From positions 1 through 64,000 of the IMG/VR virus record IMGVR_UViG_3300042691_050360: 64,000 nt of DNA; one strand, written 5' to 3'. Of this stretch, positions 14,576 to 23,125 are shown piece by piece. The translations under genes were made by a program, and so were the position numbers. Source of the stretch: a virus. Positions within the stretch are counted from its first letter, which is position 1; each line of letters opens with the position of its first letter. Under the pieces are notes generated by a model, which was not told the origin of the DNA, ran no database searches, and saw nothing but the letters and a program-made list of their open reading frames with translations.

Positions 14576-15040
14576 TTAAAAATCGTCTAAATCAAAGAAA
14601 CTTTCTTCTGCGTCGAAATCTTCGCAATCATTCATTCCCTTTACAGCATTTACCCAATCTTTAAGCTCAATGGATTCCGATCCTACATCAGAAAGAATAG
14701 CTTTGATTTTATCAACCACACCTTCTTTATTTCGGCAATCACATCCCGACATCAAAGCATCGTCTAGTTCATCAATTTCTCTCTTGAATTCGTCAGAAAA
14801 TAAAAGCATTTCAATTAAGTGCTCACCAGCTTCGGTAACCACTTCCATTACTTTGCCATTTTCAAACTCAGTCTTTACCTTAATTTTCTCGTTTAAATCA
14901 CTTACTCCAGAATGATTAAGGAGATCAAGGAAGAGCACGAAAACTTTTTTGACATAATCATTTACATTGCCTTGCAAATTCGTGGTATCTTCTTTTTCAC
15001 TTAATTTGTAGTATATCGAATTTAATAAATCTGGTCTCAT
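14576..15040 (-). CDS. Hypothetical acidic protein, 154 aa
   Basis: No family recognised. It reads as helical throughout, with an acidic C-terminal tail (DCEDFDAEESFFDLDDF). A CDCRN segment in the middle has two nearby cysteines. It sits 4 nt after the DUF5872 gene on the minus strand and is probably co-transcribed with it. The acidic aromatic tail resembles protein-protein interaction tails of replication proteins, but this is only a similarity of composition. Confidence 0.55.
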   Translation of the reverse strand: MRPDLLNSIYYKLSEKEDTTNLQGNVNDYVKKVFVLFLDLLNHSGVSDLNEKIKVKTEFENGKVMEVVTEAGEHLIEMLLFSDEFKREIDELDDALMSGCDCRNKEGVVDKIKAILSDVGSESIELKDWVNAVKGMNDCEDFDAEESFFDLDDF

Positions 15041-15044
15041 CGCC

Positions 15045-15623
15045 TTACCTCATTGTAGTTTCCACTAAATATTCCGGGATCATATTAAAAACCTCAACTC
15101 CAGAACCAGGAAGTTCAAGAACTACATGCTTACTATCAATTATTACAGGAAGATTAAGAATCTCCTCTGGAAATAAATTCAAGATCATTTTTGGAGTCAT
15201 CAGGTCATCAAAATCCCAGCTTCCCTTCAAATCGAAAAAATGATCATTGTAGATTTTTAAGCAATTTTTAAAAGAAGTTTTAATCTTAACTCCTTCTGAT
15301 TTTACAAGTTTTTCCACAAGATTGTGACTGGCAGTTTTTGGATTTGATTTTCCACCTTGAGAAGGTGTGTATTCAGTCATATTAGGACTCTTGCCCTTTC
15401 TCTTTTTCTTCTCGTTCTTTCTTTTGGCCTTAATTCGATTTTTTCTTTCTTTTTCATCAAGCGTCTTTGCTTTAGAAGCTGGTGTACAGACTGGGTATTT
15501 GCCTTTGTCAGCGTCAGATCGACCACATTCTTCGTAGCCGCCTTCCTTCTTGGGCCTTGATACATCTACCCACTTCTCCTCTTTAAACCACTCCTTGAGT
15601 CCAGCTTCCCTAAAGATACCCAT
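15045..15623 (-). CDS. DUF5872-type protein
   Basis: The N-terminal 70 residues match the DUF5872 family found in large phages and eukaryotic viruses: LKEWFKEEKWVDVSRPKK, then GYEECGRSDADKGKYPVC and a Lys/Arg-rich segment with the family spacing. The middle is strongly basic (residues 55-80) and likely binds nucleic acid. The C-terminal half (about 100-192) is an unrelated alpha/beta domain that I do not recognise. Function of the family is unknown. The gene is the first of a minus-strand pair with the acidic protein downstream. Confidence 0.65.
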   Translation of the reverse strand: MGIFREAGLKEWFKEEKWVDVSRPKKEGGYEECGRSDADKGKYPVCTPASKAKTLDEKERKNRIKAKRKNEKKKRKGKSPNMTEYTPSQGGKSNPKTASHNLVEKLVKSEGVKIKTSFKNCLKIYNDHFFDLKGSWDFDDLMTPKMILNLFPEEILNLPVIIDSKHVVLELPGSGVEVFNMIPEYLVETTMR

Positions 15624-15637
15624 TAATATTAGTTTCT

Positions 15638-16336
15638 TTATTTTGTAATTGATTCCTTTTTCAATAAAACATCACAAAATTCTTTAAAAATTTCATAAGT
15701 AGATGTATTTCTGCCAATATTTGCAGAGTAACATGCCAAAACTACATTCTCCTTGACATAACCTAACTCTCTGTTTATCCGATCTATGCTCGGTTGAAAA
15801 GGATATTTTTCAATTTCAGAAGGAACTAAAGGAACCTCAAACCAATAACATTTCCCTTTTTGCTGCTCAAACAGTTTCAAAACAAAATTTTCATCTATTT
15901 CTACTAAGTCTTTTGAGTGCTTCTTTGCATTTATTACTAGCATTTTTGCCCAATTTTTTACTCTATATTCCAAGGCAACCTTGCCAGCTGTTATACTGCG
16001 ACAAATTTTACAATAGTTTCTATAACCATCTTTTGTTTTTTCGTCTTTTGTATAATTTTCAATTGATAAATTTTTTTTACATCTAGTACATGTCTTAAAA
16101 AAAATCGCCGGAAAAGTTTTATTTTTTCTCTGATCTCTCCAGGTTTTTTTTGTTTGTTTAGCTTTTTCTTTATCTAGGCCGGTTCTTTTCTCGGGAATAC
16201 CTGATGTTCTTCTTTTCACTCTATCTTTTTCATTGATGCATGAACGGCATATTGAACCCTTACCATCCTTGGTCAATTTATTATTTGGGAAATCATCAAG
16301 ATTTTTTGTTGATTTGCAACAAGAACAGCTTTTCAT
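15638..16336 (-). CDS. HNH endonuclease with zinc ribbons
   Basis: The 232-aa protein starts with two Cys pairs (CSCCKS and CRSC), then a second pair set (CTRCKKN and CKIC), followed by an HNH-type core at about residues 160-215: KGKCYWFEVPL, SIDRINRELGYVKENVVLACYSANIGRN. The DRIN and Asn residues correspond to the metal-binding HNH centre of mobile phage endonucleases. It is probably a free-standing homing enzyme rather than a phage core gene. A minus-strand TATAAAT element lies upstream (16349-16343), 8 nt before ATG 16336. Confidence 0.75.
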   Translation of the reverse strand: MKSCSCCKSTKNLDDFPNNKLTKDGKGSICRSCINEKDRVKRRTSGIPEKRTGLDKEKAKQTKKTWRDQRKNKTFPAIFFKTCTRCKKNLSIENYTKDEKTKDGYRNYCKICRSITAGKVALEYRVKNWAKMLVINAKKHSKDLVEIDENFVLKLFEQQKGKCYWFEVPLVPSEIEKYPFQPSIDRINRELGYVKENVVLACYSANIGRNTSTYEIFKEFCDVLLKKESITK

Positions 16337-16362
16337 ACATTCTATTTATACAAATAAAATGT

Positions 16363-16641
16363 TTACCCCTTGCTCTTGTATGTGCCGCCTTTTGATTTGT
16401 ATAATTTTGTTAAATATGCAGACCCATAAGCACTAGGCCAAACATCAAATTTAGCTTTAGCCTGTGATTTGCATTTGTTATATAACGCCATATTAGATGG
16501 CACATTCTTAGAAGTCCCCTTGTATTTAGGCTTCTTCTTAGCTAGTCGAAGAGCAAAATCAAGCATCGCCTCAGCCAGGGCTATGTTGCCATTTTCGTAT
16601 TCATAAATACTTTGATCGACAATCTGAGAAATTCTTAGCAT
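16363..16641 (-). CDS. Conserved-type small phage protein with KFDVWPSAY motif
   Basis: The 92-aa protein ends with a segment (CKSQAKAKFDVWPSAYGSAY, then LTKLYKSKGGTYKS) that I recognise as a motif repeatedly found in small or terminal domains of large phages; its function is unknown. The N-terminal half is an amphipathic helix pair. It has its own TAAATA box 6 nt before ATG 16641, and therefore may be a separate unit from the nuclease gene upstream. Confidence 0.6.
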   Translation of the reverse strand: MLRISQIVDQSIYEYENGNIALAEAMLDFALRLAKKKPKYKGTSKNVPSNMALYNKCKSQAKAKFDVWPSAYGSAYLTKLYKSKGGTYKSKG

Positions 16642-16647
16642 AAAATC

Positions 16648-16653
16648 TATTTA
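16648..16653 (-). promoter_or_regulatory. -10-like box, 6 nt before ATG 16641
   Basis: Minus-strand TAAATA with a 6-nt spacer to the start codon, as at 7335 and 8972. Confidence 0.5.
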
Positions 16654-16658
16654 AGATT

Positions 16659-17345
16659 CTATGCTTCATTTCCCTCTACATCTTCCACTACGAAACAGCT
16701 GGTGTATCTTGACCAAGATTTGTCTGTTCCTGATTCAAAAATTTCTTCTCTTGTGCCGTTAAGTAATGGTTTGAGTTCTTCTGTGATCCAGTTTTTAAAT
16801 TTCAATTTATCAAATTTAACAGGAATCCAGGCTAATTCGCCAGATAAATTGCCAAAATTTAGATCGAAATCGAATTTTTTGGGCTGGAATGCAATTAGGC
16901 CAAGACCCTCTATTTTCTTGGATTCTCCGCGTAGGGGTTTCTCAAGAGCGTATGCGTACGCCATAAGCTGTAGGAAGTAAATATGAGAAAGTTTTTCTGA
17001 GATATGTGTGGTTTTATAATCAACCACAAAATAATTACCATTCAATCTGTCAAGTAAACAATCTATTTTACCTTTGAAGCCCACTTTGAAATCACCCAGT
17101 TCAATTAATTGACTTTGGACGTAGATATCATCGTGCGTGATGTGCCCCTCGGGTGCACCAGTTACAATATCTGTACATGTGACTTTTTCAAAGGCATCTT
17201 TCATGCACGAGTCGATTGTATTAAATACTGAAGGGAAAGCTTGCTTAGGTCTTTGAATCTCCAAAACATACTTATCATAAAATCCTATTTTAGAGTCAGA
17301 CCAGAAATAGGAAAGATCAGAAGGCGAGAGCCATATTTCTTTCAT
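16659..17345 (-). CDS. PD-(D/E)XK nuclease (Cas4/RecB-like exonuclease)
   Basis: The 228-aa protein has the core of the RecB/Cas4-type nuclease family: a helical start with LSPSDLSYFWSD, GKIDCLLDRLNGNYFVVDYKT near residues 90-112 with the catalytic Asp and the DYK triad, and QLMAYAYAL helix near 128. It lacks the four-Cys iron-sulphur cluster of Cas4. It probably digests DNA ends during replication, recombination or host-DNA breakdown. Start ATG 17345 overlaps the stop of the RusA gene (TAATG), so the two nucleases are co-expressed. Confidence 0.8.
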   Translation of the reverse strand: MKEIWLSPSDLSYFWSDSKIGFYDKYVLEIQRPKQAFPSVFNTIDSCMKDAFEKVTCTDIVTGAPEGHITHDDIYVQSQLIELGDFKVGFKGKIDCLLDRLNGNYFVVDYKTTHISEKLSHIYFLQLMAYAYALEKPLRGESKKIEGLGLIAFQPKKFDFDLNFGNLSGELAWIPVKFDKLKFKNWITEELKPLLNGTREEIFESGTDKSWSRYTSCFVVEDVEGNEA

Positions 17346-17899
17346 TATTTCTGTTTACGTTTACTTGTAGTAGTTTTTCTTCTTTTTGTTGTTTTTTTAA
17401 CATAGATTGTGTCTTCGTCATCTTCAGAATCTTCTTTAGAAGCAAATTTAGTGGCAAAGTTTTCTCTTGTTTCCTGCGGGTGTCTATATCTATAAATTTC
17501 TATTTTAGCACCTGGGTTTTCTTTATCGGGCATAGTAATCATATGGGTTCCATTATCAATCCAATGAATCAACTGGTCATTAGCAATCACCTCGTATTTT
17601 TCTAAAATATCGCCCAAACTTTGCATATACCCCACTTCGTCCCCCAATACCCAGCTGTTTAAAGTAATTGTTAATTTTATACCTACACCATAAGACATAG
17701 GCTTATGTCCAAGATTCTTCCACACGCTTTCAAACAACTCTTGGACATTTTTTTCATAATCTTCAAACCTTTTTGACGGTAAAATCTTAGTGAATCTTCC
17801 TCTTCTAACAATTCTTTGTGAAGTTTTCTTAGTTGCGGGTCTACCGGGGACAAAAAATTCTAAAATTTTCTCCCCGTCTTTGAGTTGAGATATGTCCAT
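17345..17899 (-). CDS. rusA: RusA-type Holliday junction resolvase
   Basis: The first 125 residues match RusA-like endodeoxyribonucleases: FFVPGRPATKKTSQRI at the N-terminus, then KLTITLNSW, LGDEVGYMQSLGDILEK and VIANDQLIHWID with the spaced acidic residues (two around Asp92-Asp104 and one near 113) that bind Mg. It would cut Holliday junctions or branched replication intermediates before packaging. The C-terminal 50 residues are acidic then highly basic (KKTTKRRKTTTSKRKQK) and may bind DNA non-specifically. A TACAAT box lies 6 nt before ATG 17899. Confidence 0.75.
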   Translation of the reverse strand: MDISQLKDGEKILEFFVPGRPATKKTSQRIVRRGRFTKILPSKRFEDYEKNVQELFESVWKNLGHKPMSYGVGIKLTITLNSWVLGDEVGYMQSLGDILEKYEVIANDQLIHWIDNGTHMITMPDKENPGAKIEIYRYRHPQETRENFATKFASKEDSEDDEDTIYVKKTTKRRKTTTSKRKQK

Positions 17900-17905
17900 A
17901 TATTA

Positions 17906-17911
17906 ATTGTA
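17906..17911 (-). promoter_or_regulatory. -10-like box, 6 nt before rusA
   Basis: Minus-strand TACAAT preceded by G, 6-nt spacer, ATG 17899. It would start a leaderless message for the RusA and PD-(D/E)XK nuclease pair. Confidence 0.5.
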
Positions 17912-17915
17912 CAGC

Positions 17916-18965
17916 TTAGGTTATATCAGAGTAGAATAGATCGTTTAATGCATATGGGCTGTCTCCTGGCCCATAAGATGTTCCGTACATAGAAAAGTCA
18001 AAAGTAGTTTTAGTTGTGTCTCCTGCGTTTAATTGCAAATCTTTCGACTTTACAATTAGCGGTGCTTGGTATTGCAATAAGACATTATTTCTTGGGCCCA
18101 CGGAGATTGTGTTTTCTGTGTAATAGTAATCAAATTGTCCTTCATTATAATTGTCAGTGAAAATTAATTGTTCAAATCCAACAATATCTACACTTTGCTT
18201 AAATGTGTATCCTTTGACCATAAACACAACCACATTCCCTAGATTAACAAAGAATTTATTATCAATATCAAATGTAATATCGAAGCTTGTTCCGCTCATG
18301 AATACCGGGCTATCTGTGATATAAAAAGGTGTAGTTGGGCCATTTTGAGTGGTTCTCGAAAAAGCCATATTAGTCCATATATCATAATTTCTCGCCACTC
18401 GGCCAATGTATTTAGTGATATCATAATATCCAGCGGGATCTTGTGAAGCGAAATTAGAAATTGAGAAACCCAGAATCGGCAATAAAATGTTAGAATGGAT
18501 AACCAATGTTTGCGTAACACCAGACTCGGCCACTTTAATGGTGTAGCTTTTAACAACAAGATTGTAATCAAGTGCTTGATCAGTGCTTTGGGCTGTTGGA
18601 TGTCCATGCAATTGCTGCCATTGCCAATTTACCAGCTGCAAACCTAAATAGTTCAGTGAGTTATATGGCAAGAATTGAGAGTTTAGCCCTGGCGGGGTGG
18701 ATTGGCCTCTGATTATTAGCGGTGCTTCGATTGTGTAAGTGTAGTATGGCGTAGTTACGTCTTGAACCACCACTCCTGGTTTTCCTTGGATCATCGGTTT
18801 AGCAGATGCTTGATTTTCAAACTTTATGTCAAATTTGCTTGCAATTATTCGAGCTGGCATTGAAACAGGAATTGATGCTGTGATACCCAAACTTTCAAAA
18901 ATTGATTGTATATTTATTTCAACTACATAAAAGTTTGAAATATATGAAATTGGCAGCAGGGGCAT
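17916..18965 (-). CDS. Probable virion structural protein, 349 aa
   Basis: No family recognised. Long runs of beta-type residues with many Asn, Gln, Tyr and Pro, few charges and no cysteines suggest a virion or tail protein. A TTG start at 18995 is also open, but ATG 18965 is preferred because it follows AGAAATT with 6 nt, the same arrangement as before the small gene at 20353. It is read from a single-gene unit that ends 16 nt before the rusA start. Confidence 0.5.
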   Translation of the reverse strand: MPLLPISYISNFYVVEINIQSIFESLGITASIPVSMPARIIASKFDIKFENQASAKPMIQGKPGVVVQDVTTPYYTYTIEAPLIIRGQSTPPGLNSQFLPYNSLNYLGLQLVNWQWQQLHGHPTAQSTDQALDYNLVVKSYTIKVAESGVTQTLVIHSNILLPILGFSISNFASQDPAGYYDITKYIGRVARNYDIWTNMAFSRTTQNGPTTPFYITDSPVFMSGTSFDITFDIDNKFFVNLGNVVVFMVKGYTFKQSVDIVGFEQLIFTDNYNEGQFDYYYTENTISVGPRNNVLLQYQAPLIVKSKDLQLNAGDTTKTTFDFSMYGTSYGPGDSPYALNDLFYSDIT

Positions 18966-19008
18966 AGTTTTAATTTCTACTTTTAAACTTTGCAAACCTG
19001 ATTTCGTG

Positions 19009-19014
19009 TATAAT
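19009..19014 (+). promoter_or_regulatory. -10-like box, 6 nt before ATG 19021
   Basis: Perfect TATAAT preceded by G, 6-nt spacer, ATG 19021; no room for a ribosome-binding site. Confidence 0.55.
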
Positions 19015-19020
19015 TAAAGA

Positions 19021-19662
19021 ATGTTTGATCAAAAACAATACGTTAAAGAAAAAATCCTCACCAAGCTAGAACAATCTGAAGATTACGATGTTAAGCTCAG
19101 TGATTCAGTTTCCGAGCTGTTAGAGACAGTGAATGTAGGCTTGATGCCTAGTAGAGCAGAGGTGTTCGAAGATGCTGTGGTTGGATGGGTTAATTTCTGT
19201 AACATCGTAAAAGATATGATTTTGAACGGTCTGGAATTGACCAAAGAAAATTTCAAGAATAAGTTTCTCGAATCTTCCAACCCACGGGTGGAAAAGGCAA
19301 TTGAAAGAGGGCCAGAAGAAATTGACGAAACTCTACTAGATAAGGAAGATCCTGTAGAAAAGGCAAAACGATTGATTTCAATTGCTGAAGAATCTTATGA
19401 AGATAAGGTGATAGACGATTTTGATTTTGATCTTCTGACAGAAGAGGGTCTTCGAGCAGCGAAGCTTATTGATCAAAATGCTACCGCTATGGATGGAGAT
19501 TTTATTTACCCCGATTCTGACCGCGTTGTTAAATACATCAGAATCAATAAAGGTGATGAGATTGTCAGCCCTTATTCAGGCACAAAAGAAATCTACCAAA
19601 TCTCTTACAATAGATGGCTCGATATTGACACAGACCAAGAATTTTTGGTATTTTTTAACTAA
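19021..19662 (+). CDS. Hypothetical acidic protein, 213 aa
   Basis: Unrecognised. The protein is acidic and helical for the first 150 residues; the last 60 residues look like a small beta domain (FIYPDSDRVVKYIRI, GDEIVSPYSG). It carries one octamer ACAATCTG (19071-19078). It forms a single plus-strand unit inside the minus-strand accessory region, and its stop overlaps the stop of the convergent gene by 4 nt. Confidence 0.55.
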   Translation: MFDQKQYVKEKILTKLEQSEDYDVKLSDSVSELLETVNVGLMPSRAEVFEDAVVGWVNFCNIVKDMILNGLELTKENFKNKFLESSNPRVEKAIERGPEEIDETLLDKEDPVEKAKRLISIAEESYEDKVIDDFDFDLLTEEGLRAAKLIDQNATAMDGDFIYPDSDRVVKYIRINKGDEIVSPYSGTKEIYQISYNRWLDIDTDQEFLVFFN

Positions 19663-19940
19663 TCACAATCTGAAGAAGGATCTTCTTCCTCATCGAGTGG
19701 AAGATCTTCTTCATCCAATGCTATAATGCTATACACAGGGTTTAATAGCGTTTTAATGCTTTCCACGGAATCAAAGATAATCTCCTGATTCATATCAAGT
19801 CTTCCGATTTGATTCTTAATATCTTTTAAATGTTCTGAAAACGATTTGAACATTTCACACAAAATCTCACCAAGATCTTGATTGTTTCCATTTCCATCAG
19901 CGAATTTCTTACTTAATTCCTCTAATCTTTTAGATGTCAT
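19659..19940 (-). CDS. Hypothetical coiled-coil protein, 93 aa
   Basis: The chosen start is ATG 19940 (MTSKRLEEL), which overlaps the stop of the upstream gene by 11 nt; a longer frame to 19979 adds only a basic stretch that overlaps more. Heptad-like Leu/Ile spacing runs through residues 25-70, and the C-terminus is acidic (EEDLPLDEEEDPSSDCD). Third gene of a three-gene minus-strand unit. No function assigned. Confidence 0.5.
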   Translation of the reverse strand: MTSKRLEELSKKFADGNGNNQDLGEILCEMFKSFSEHLKDIKNQIGRLDMNQEIIFDSVESIKTLLNPVYSIIALDEEDLPLDEEEDPSSDCD

Positions 19941-20172
19941 AATTGTCGTCCTTTGTTTTTTCTTCGGCCTCTTCGCCACCTGCTTCTTCTACGGTATCTT
20001 TCAAATCCAGAACATTACTATTAATTACATCTAGTTTTGTGTTGATTTGTTGATTTGGCGTAATTTTCTTTTTAGTGAGCATAAAATTATTAACCGCTAA
20101 TAGGGTTTTTTCAAGCTTATCTGCTTGTTTGTGCATTCCCAAATTATCTAGCCGGTTAATTTTTTCAAACAT
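19930..20172 (-). CDS. Hypothetical coiled-coil protein, 80 aa
   Basis: Start ATG 20172 lies 1 nt after the stop of the upstream small gene (TAATATG), which fits translational coupling; the 21 in-frame codons further upstream would overlap that gene fully and are not used. The N-terminal 30 residues (MFEKINRLDNLGMHKQADKL type) resemble the short helical adaptors common in this phage family, followed by a Lys/Thr/Asn linker and an acidic tail. Function unknown. Confidence 0.5.
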   Translation of the reverse strand: MFEKINRLDNLGMHKQADKLEKTLLAVNNFMLTKKKITPNQQINTKLDVINSNVLDLKDTVEEAGGEEAEEKTKDDNYDI

Positions 20173-20173
20173 A

Positions 20174-20353
20174 TTATCTTCTGAATCTAATTTCGGGGTA
20201 AACTTTGTCGGGTTTGGCCTCTTCTGTATACACAATCATAGCAATCAATTCGTTAATTTTCGTTAATGTTTCTGTGTTCTGGGGTTCCACGGTGCTTCTC
20301 AATTCGTATATTTTATCAAGAACTAGATCTCTATCTATTTTAGCCAACGCCAT
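20174..20353 (-). CDS. Small hypothetical protein, 59 aa
   Basis: A clean minus-strand frame from ATG 20353 to TAA 20176-20174. The protein is a helical, charged 59-mer (MALAKIDRDLVLDKIYELRS at its start). Gene spacing supports it: the stop is 1 nt from the next start, and the upstream sequence AGAAATTTAAACT repeats that before ATG 18965 with one change. It heads the three-gene minus-strand unit, divergent from the replication block. Function unknown. Confidence 0.55.
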   Translation of the reverse strand: MALAKIDRDLVLDKIYELRSTVEPQNTETLTKINELIAMIVYTEEAKPDKVYPEIRFRR

Positions 20354-20371
20354 AGTTTAAATTTCTGCAAA

Positions 20372-20791
20372 ATGATCAATTTCCCTGTGAATGAAATAAT
20401 TAAATCAGATTCTGGTTGGACTTGTAACGTCTTTATTTTCGATCAAATAAACGCGAGCGGATTATTTGTAAGTTCTGAAAGCTATGACAACATGACTGTT
20501 GATCCTTTTGTAGATTATTGCTATAGATATTATCGGCGTACCAAAAAGATTGTGATATCTTCCTCTAAAGTAATTGATTTTAATTACTGTGCGTTACATT
20601 TCCAATACACACATTGGAAATGTTTAATATGTAGGAAATTAAGTCACATTTCCGAGCCAGATTGTTTTTGTCCGTCGTATAGTAAATGTTGGACTCCTGT
20701 AGATGGAATTATTTCGGGTGTTTTATTTTCTAATGAATTAGATTTCCCTTATCACTTCAGCGATAATAGTCTTTCAAACATAATTTTATGA
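20372..20791 (+). CDS. Hypothetical Cys-rich protein, 139 aa
   Basis: Unrecognised. The middle has a cluster of Cys and His residues (YCALHF, HWKCLICRKLSH, DCFCPSYSKCW) between residues about 68 and 110 that could bind zinc. It is aromatic-rich. Its stop overlaps the start of the rad50 N-terminal gene by 4 nt (ATGA), placing it first in the large plus-strand replication block, divergent from the gene at 20353 with only 18 nt between the start codons. Confidence 0.5.
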   Translation: MINFPVNEIIKSDSGWTCNVFIFDQINASGLFVSSESYDNMTVDPFVDYCYRYYRRTKKIVISSSKVIDFNYCALHFQYTHWKCLICRKLSHISEPDCFCPSYSKCWTPVDGIISGVLFSNELDFPYHFSDNSLSNIIL

Positions 20792-21912
20792 GCAGATATA
20801 TTAAGTCGATAACCTTAAAAAACTTCCAGAGTTATAAAGATCAAACTGTAAATTTCAAGCCAGGTTTGAATTTGCTTCTGGGAACATCAGATTCTGGCAA
20901 ATCTGCTATTTTGAGGGCAATGTCTTTCGTTCTTTACAATTACCCGAAGAAAGACAGTTTAATTCATTGGGGTGAGACCGAAACCAGTGTTACTATTGAA
21001 TTCAGCGATGGTGTGAAAGTCACGCGGATTAAAGGGGAGGGCAGAAATGCAATTGTTGCTATTGATGCGAATGGGAATAAAATTGAAAAAGAAAAGATTG
21101 ATAAAGATATTCCCGATGACATTAAATTACTTCTAGGGAACCCTCCGCAGGATGAATTCAATGGCTTGATTTCTTATGCTGATCAATTTTCACCAATGTT
21201 CCTGGTGGACTTATCACCCACAGATTTACCCCGCTCTCTTTCAGGTTTAACAGGAATTGAGATGCTTGAAGAGTCGGCAAAGCAATTAATGCAAAATTAC
21301 AAAGCCCTTGAGAAGCAAAACAAAACTGATGAAAAGGAATATTCAGCTCTCATTGCTGAGGCTCAAACTTATAGCTTTGTGGATTTTTATGAGAATAAGC
21401 TGAAAGATCTTGATAAGGATATTCAAGCAATTTCAGAACTCGAAAGTAAAATATCATTGATGGAAAGCTTTGTTAAAGATTGTGACTTTAATATAAACTT
21501 CAATTGCATTGATGACTTGGATTATTTAATTGAATTGATATCTGATAGCATTGAAGCCGCGAAACAAACTCAGCTTTTGATTGACAAATACGAAAAATTG
21601 AAAGTTTTTAATCTTCTTAATCATGGAGAATGTTCAGAAGATCAATTGAACGATTTAGAAGTTATCATTCAGAAGATAGAACAAAAACTATTAAACATAT
21701 CCGAACATCATGTTGAAGTTGAGAACTTTAAGAAGCTTGAGCAAGTAAATGCTGATGTCATTGCGATTAATCAAAATGGAAAAATTTTGACTAATGATTT
21801 TAATACTATGAAAACACAGCTAGATGAAGCGGAAAATGATTATAATTCATTTAAGGAGTTCTTAATTAAAGAGAAAATTCAATGCGAAGCTTGCGGGAGT
21901 GTACTTCGTTGA
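20788..21912 (+). CDS. Rad50/SbcC N-terminal half, ending at the zinc hook
   Basis: The 374-aa protein is the ATP-binding N-terminal lobe of an SMC-like nuclease subunit. It has IKSITLKNFQSYKDQ, then Walker A GTSDSGKS (residues 32-39) and a Q-loop region near 128. A predicted coiled coil covers about residues 155-355. It ends with CEACGSVLR, whose CxxC (Cys366, Cys369) is the zinc-hook motif normally found in the middle of Rad50. The signature motif and Walker B are missing here and are encoded at 23094-23756. Together with the Mre11 gene in between, this would form a DNA-end processing complex. Start overlaps the upstream stop. Confidence 0.82.
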   Translation: MSRYIKSITLKNFQSYKDQTVNFKPGLNLLLGTSDSGKSAILRAMSFVLYNYPKKDSLIHWGETETSVTIEFSDGVKVTRIKGEGRNAIVAIDANGNKIEKEKIDKDIPDDIKLLLGNPPQDEFNGLISYADQFSPMFLVDLSPTDLPRSLSGLTGIEMLEESAKQLMQNYKALEKQNKTDEKEYSALIAEAQTYSFVDFYENKLKDLDKDIQAISELESKISLMESFVKDCDFNINFNCIDDLDYLIELISDSIEAAKQTQLLIDKYEKLKVFNLLNHGECSEDQLNDLEVIIQKIEQKLLNISEHHVEVENFKKLEQVNADVIAINQNGKILTNDFNTMKTQLDEAENDYNSFKEFLIKEKIQCEACGSVLR

Positions 21913-22865
21913 AAAAAAGAATTCTCGTAGTTGGGGACAACCATTTGGATTCTAAAACCCCAGCATCTCGTCTGGATAATTACATGGAATCTGGGCTTAT
22001 GGAGCTCAAAGAGACGCTTAGAATTGCTAAAGCCACCAAGTGCGATGATTATGTTCTTCTTGGTGATTTATTTAATAGAATTGATGTGGGCGGTGAATGC
22101 AGGAACAGAGCTATTGAAATTTTGGCTTCAGATGATGGGGAACCTTGGCCGTTTGAAAAACATTTAACTATCGGCAATCATGATATAGCACACGATCCAG
22201 ATAAAATGGAAAAATCTGCGGCACAATCTTTGGTTTCCGCTGGCATTCTGAAGTGTGCAGATACCATCCCAGGAATGATGCGTTTTATGCATTTCACCCC
22301 TTATCTGGATCAGTCCCTAAGAGATGGCATACTCAAGGAGTATGATGAAAAGATTATCTTCCTTCATGCGTCTATCACTGAAAAGCCATTGATGTTCGAT
22401 CATGTTTTGTTTAGTGAGCTGGAAGTAAACCCAAGAACAAAACTTCTCTTCTCTGGTCATATCCATAGAAGAATGCAAGCTGAAAAGCCCGGTGTGAAGT
22501 TTTTCAATCCGGGGTCATTGGGCCGTCCAGAGATTTCATCAGATTATGAAAAGAATAAAGTAAGTGTTCTCTTAGTTGAATATGATTTTGACACAGACGA
22601 ATATAAGACAAAATTAATTGAGCTAAAAAGCTCTCTGCCTTATGATGTGGTTTTCGATATTGATGCCAATAAGAAGCGGAAAATTGAAAACAAAAACACT
22701 GAACTATTCATTAATGCTGTAACTGGAGTTTCAGTAGACAGTGGCATAACATCGAGTATCACAGAAGATTTGCTCGCTTTTGCGAAGAAGGCGAATATTT
22801 CAGAAAAAGTTTCAGATATGGCAATACAGACAATAAACATCATTAAATCAGGAGGACAGATATGA
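21909..22865 (+). CDS. Mre11/SbcD-type nuclease
   Basis: The protein has the full phosphoesterase set of Mre11-like nucleases: VVGDNHLD, LLGDLFNR, GNHD, FLHAS, SGHIH and NPGSLGRPE, over roughly 320 residues. It should cut DNA ends and hairpins together with the Rad50-like ATPase. I choose TTG 21909, which forms a TTGA overlap with the stop of the N-terminal rad50 half and has GGGAG about 9 nt upstream; ATG 21882 is the alternative and adds 9 residues. The gene lies between the two halves of rad50, and its stop overlaps the next start by 4 nt. Confidence 0.8.
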   Translation: MKKRILVVGDNHLDSKTPASRLDNYMESGLMELKETLRIAKATKCDDYVLLGDLFNRIDVGGECRNRAIEILASDDGEPWPFEKHLTIGNHDIAHDPDKMEKSAAQSLVSAGILKCADTIPGMMRFMHFTPYLDQSLRDGILKEYDEKIIFLHASITEKPLMFDHVLFSELEVNPRTKLLFSGHIHRRMQAEKPGVKFFNPGSLGRPEISSDYEKNKVSVLLVEYDFDTDEYKTKLIELKSSLPYDVVFDIDANKKRKIENKNTELFINAVTGVSVDSGITSSITEDLLAFAKKANISEKVSDMAIQTINIIKSGGQI

Positions 22866-23125
22866 ATTACGCAGATCAATTAAAACAAAAAGAATCAAAG
22901 CTTTTCGATTTGAGGGCAAAGGCTATGGCAAAGAAGCAATCCATCACGGAGATGCTAGAGAAGAGGCAGAAAGCCGAAACCGAGGTGCAAAACAGCCTTG
23001 GAATTTCTCTATCAGAAGTTCCTGCGGCTCTAGCTGAATGCAAAGATCAATTGAGTAAATTATGTAATAAACTCAGCGAGGAGGTTGAAGAAATTGAACT
23101 TGAATTCGCAAAAATTAAATGCTAA
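22862..23125 (+). CDS. Coiled-coil protein, probable piece of the split Rad50
   Basis: The 87-aa protein is almost entirely a charged helix with heptad spacing (KLFDLRAKAMAKKQSITEML, later SKLCNKLSEEVEEIELEF). It follows mre11 with an ATGA overlap and has a strong AGGAGG site at 22850-22855. Its 3' end overlaps the C-terminal rad50 half by about 32 nt. Its position suggests that it is the descending arm of the Rad50 coiled coil made as a separate chain; the alternative is an unrelated small protein. Confidence 0.55.
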   Translation: MNYADQLKQKESKLFDLRAKAMAKKQSITEMLEKRQKAETEVQNSLGISLSEVPAALAECKDQLSKLCNKLSEEVEEIELEFAKIKC

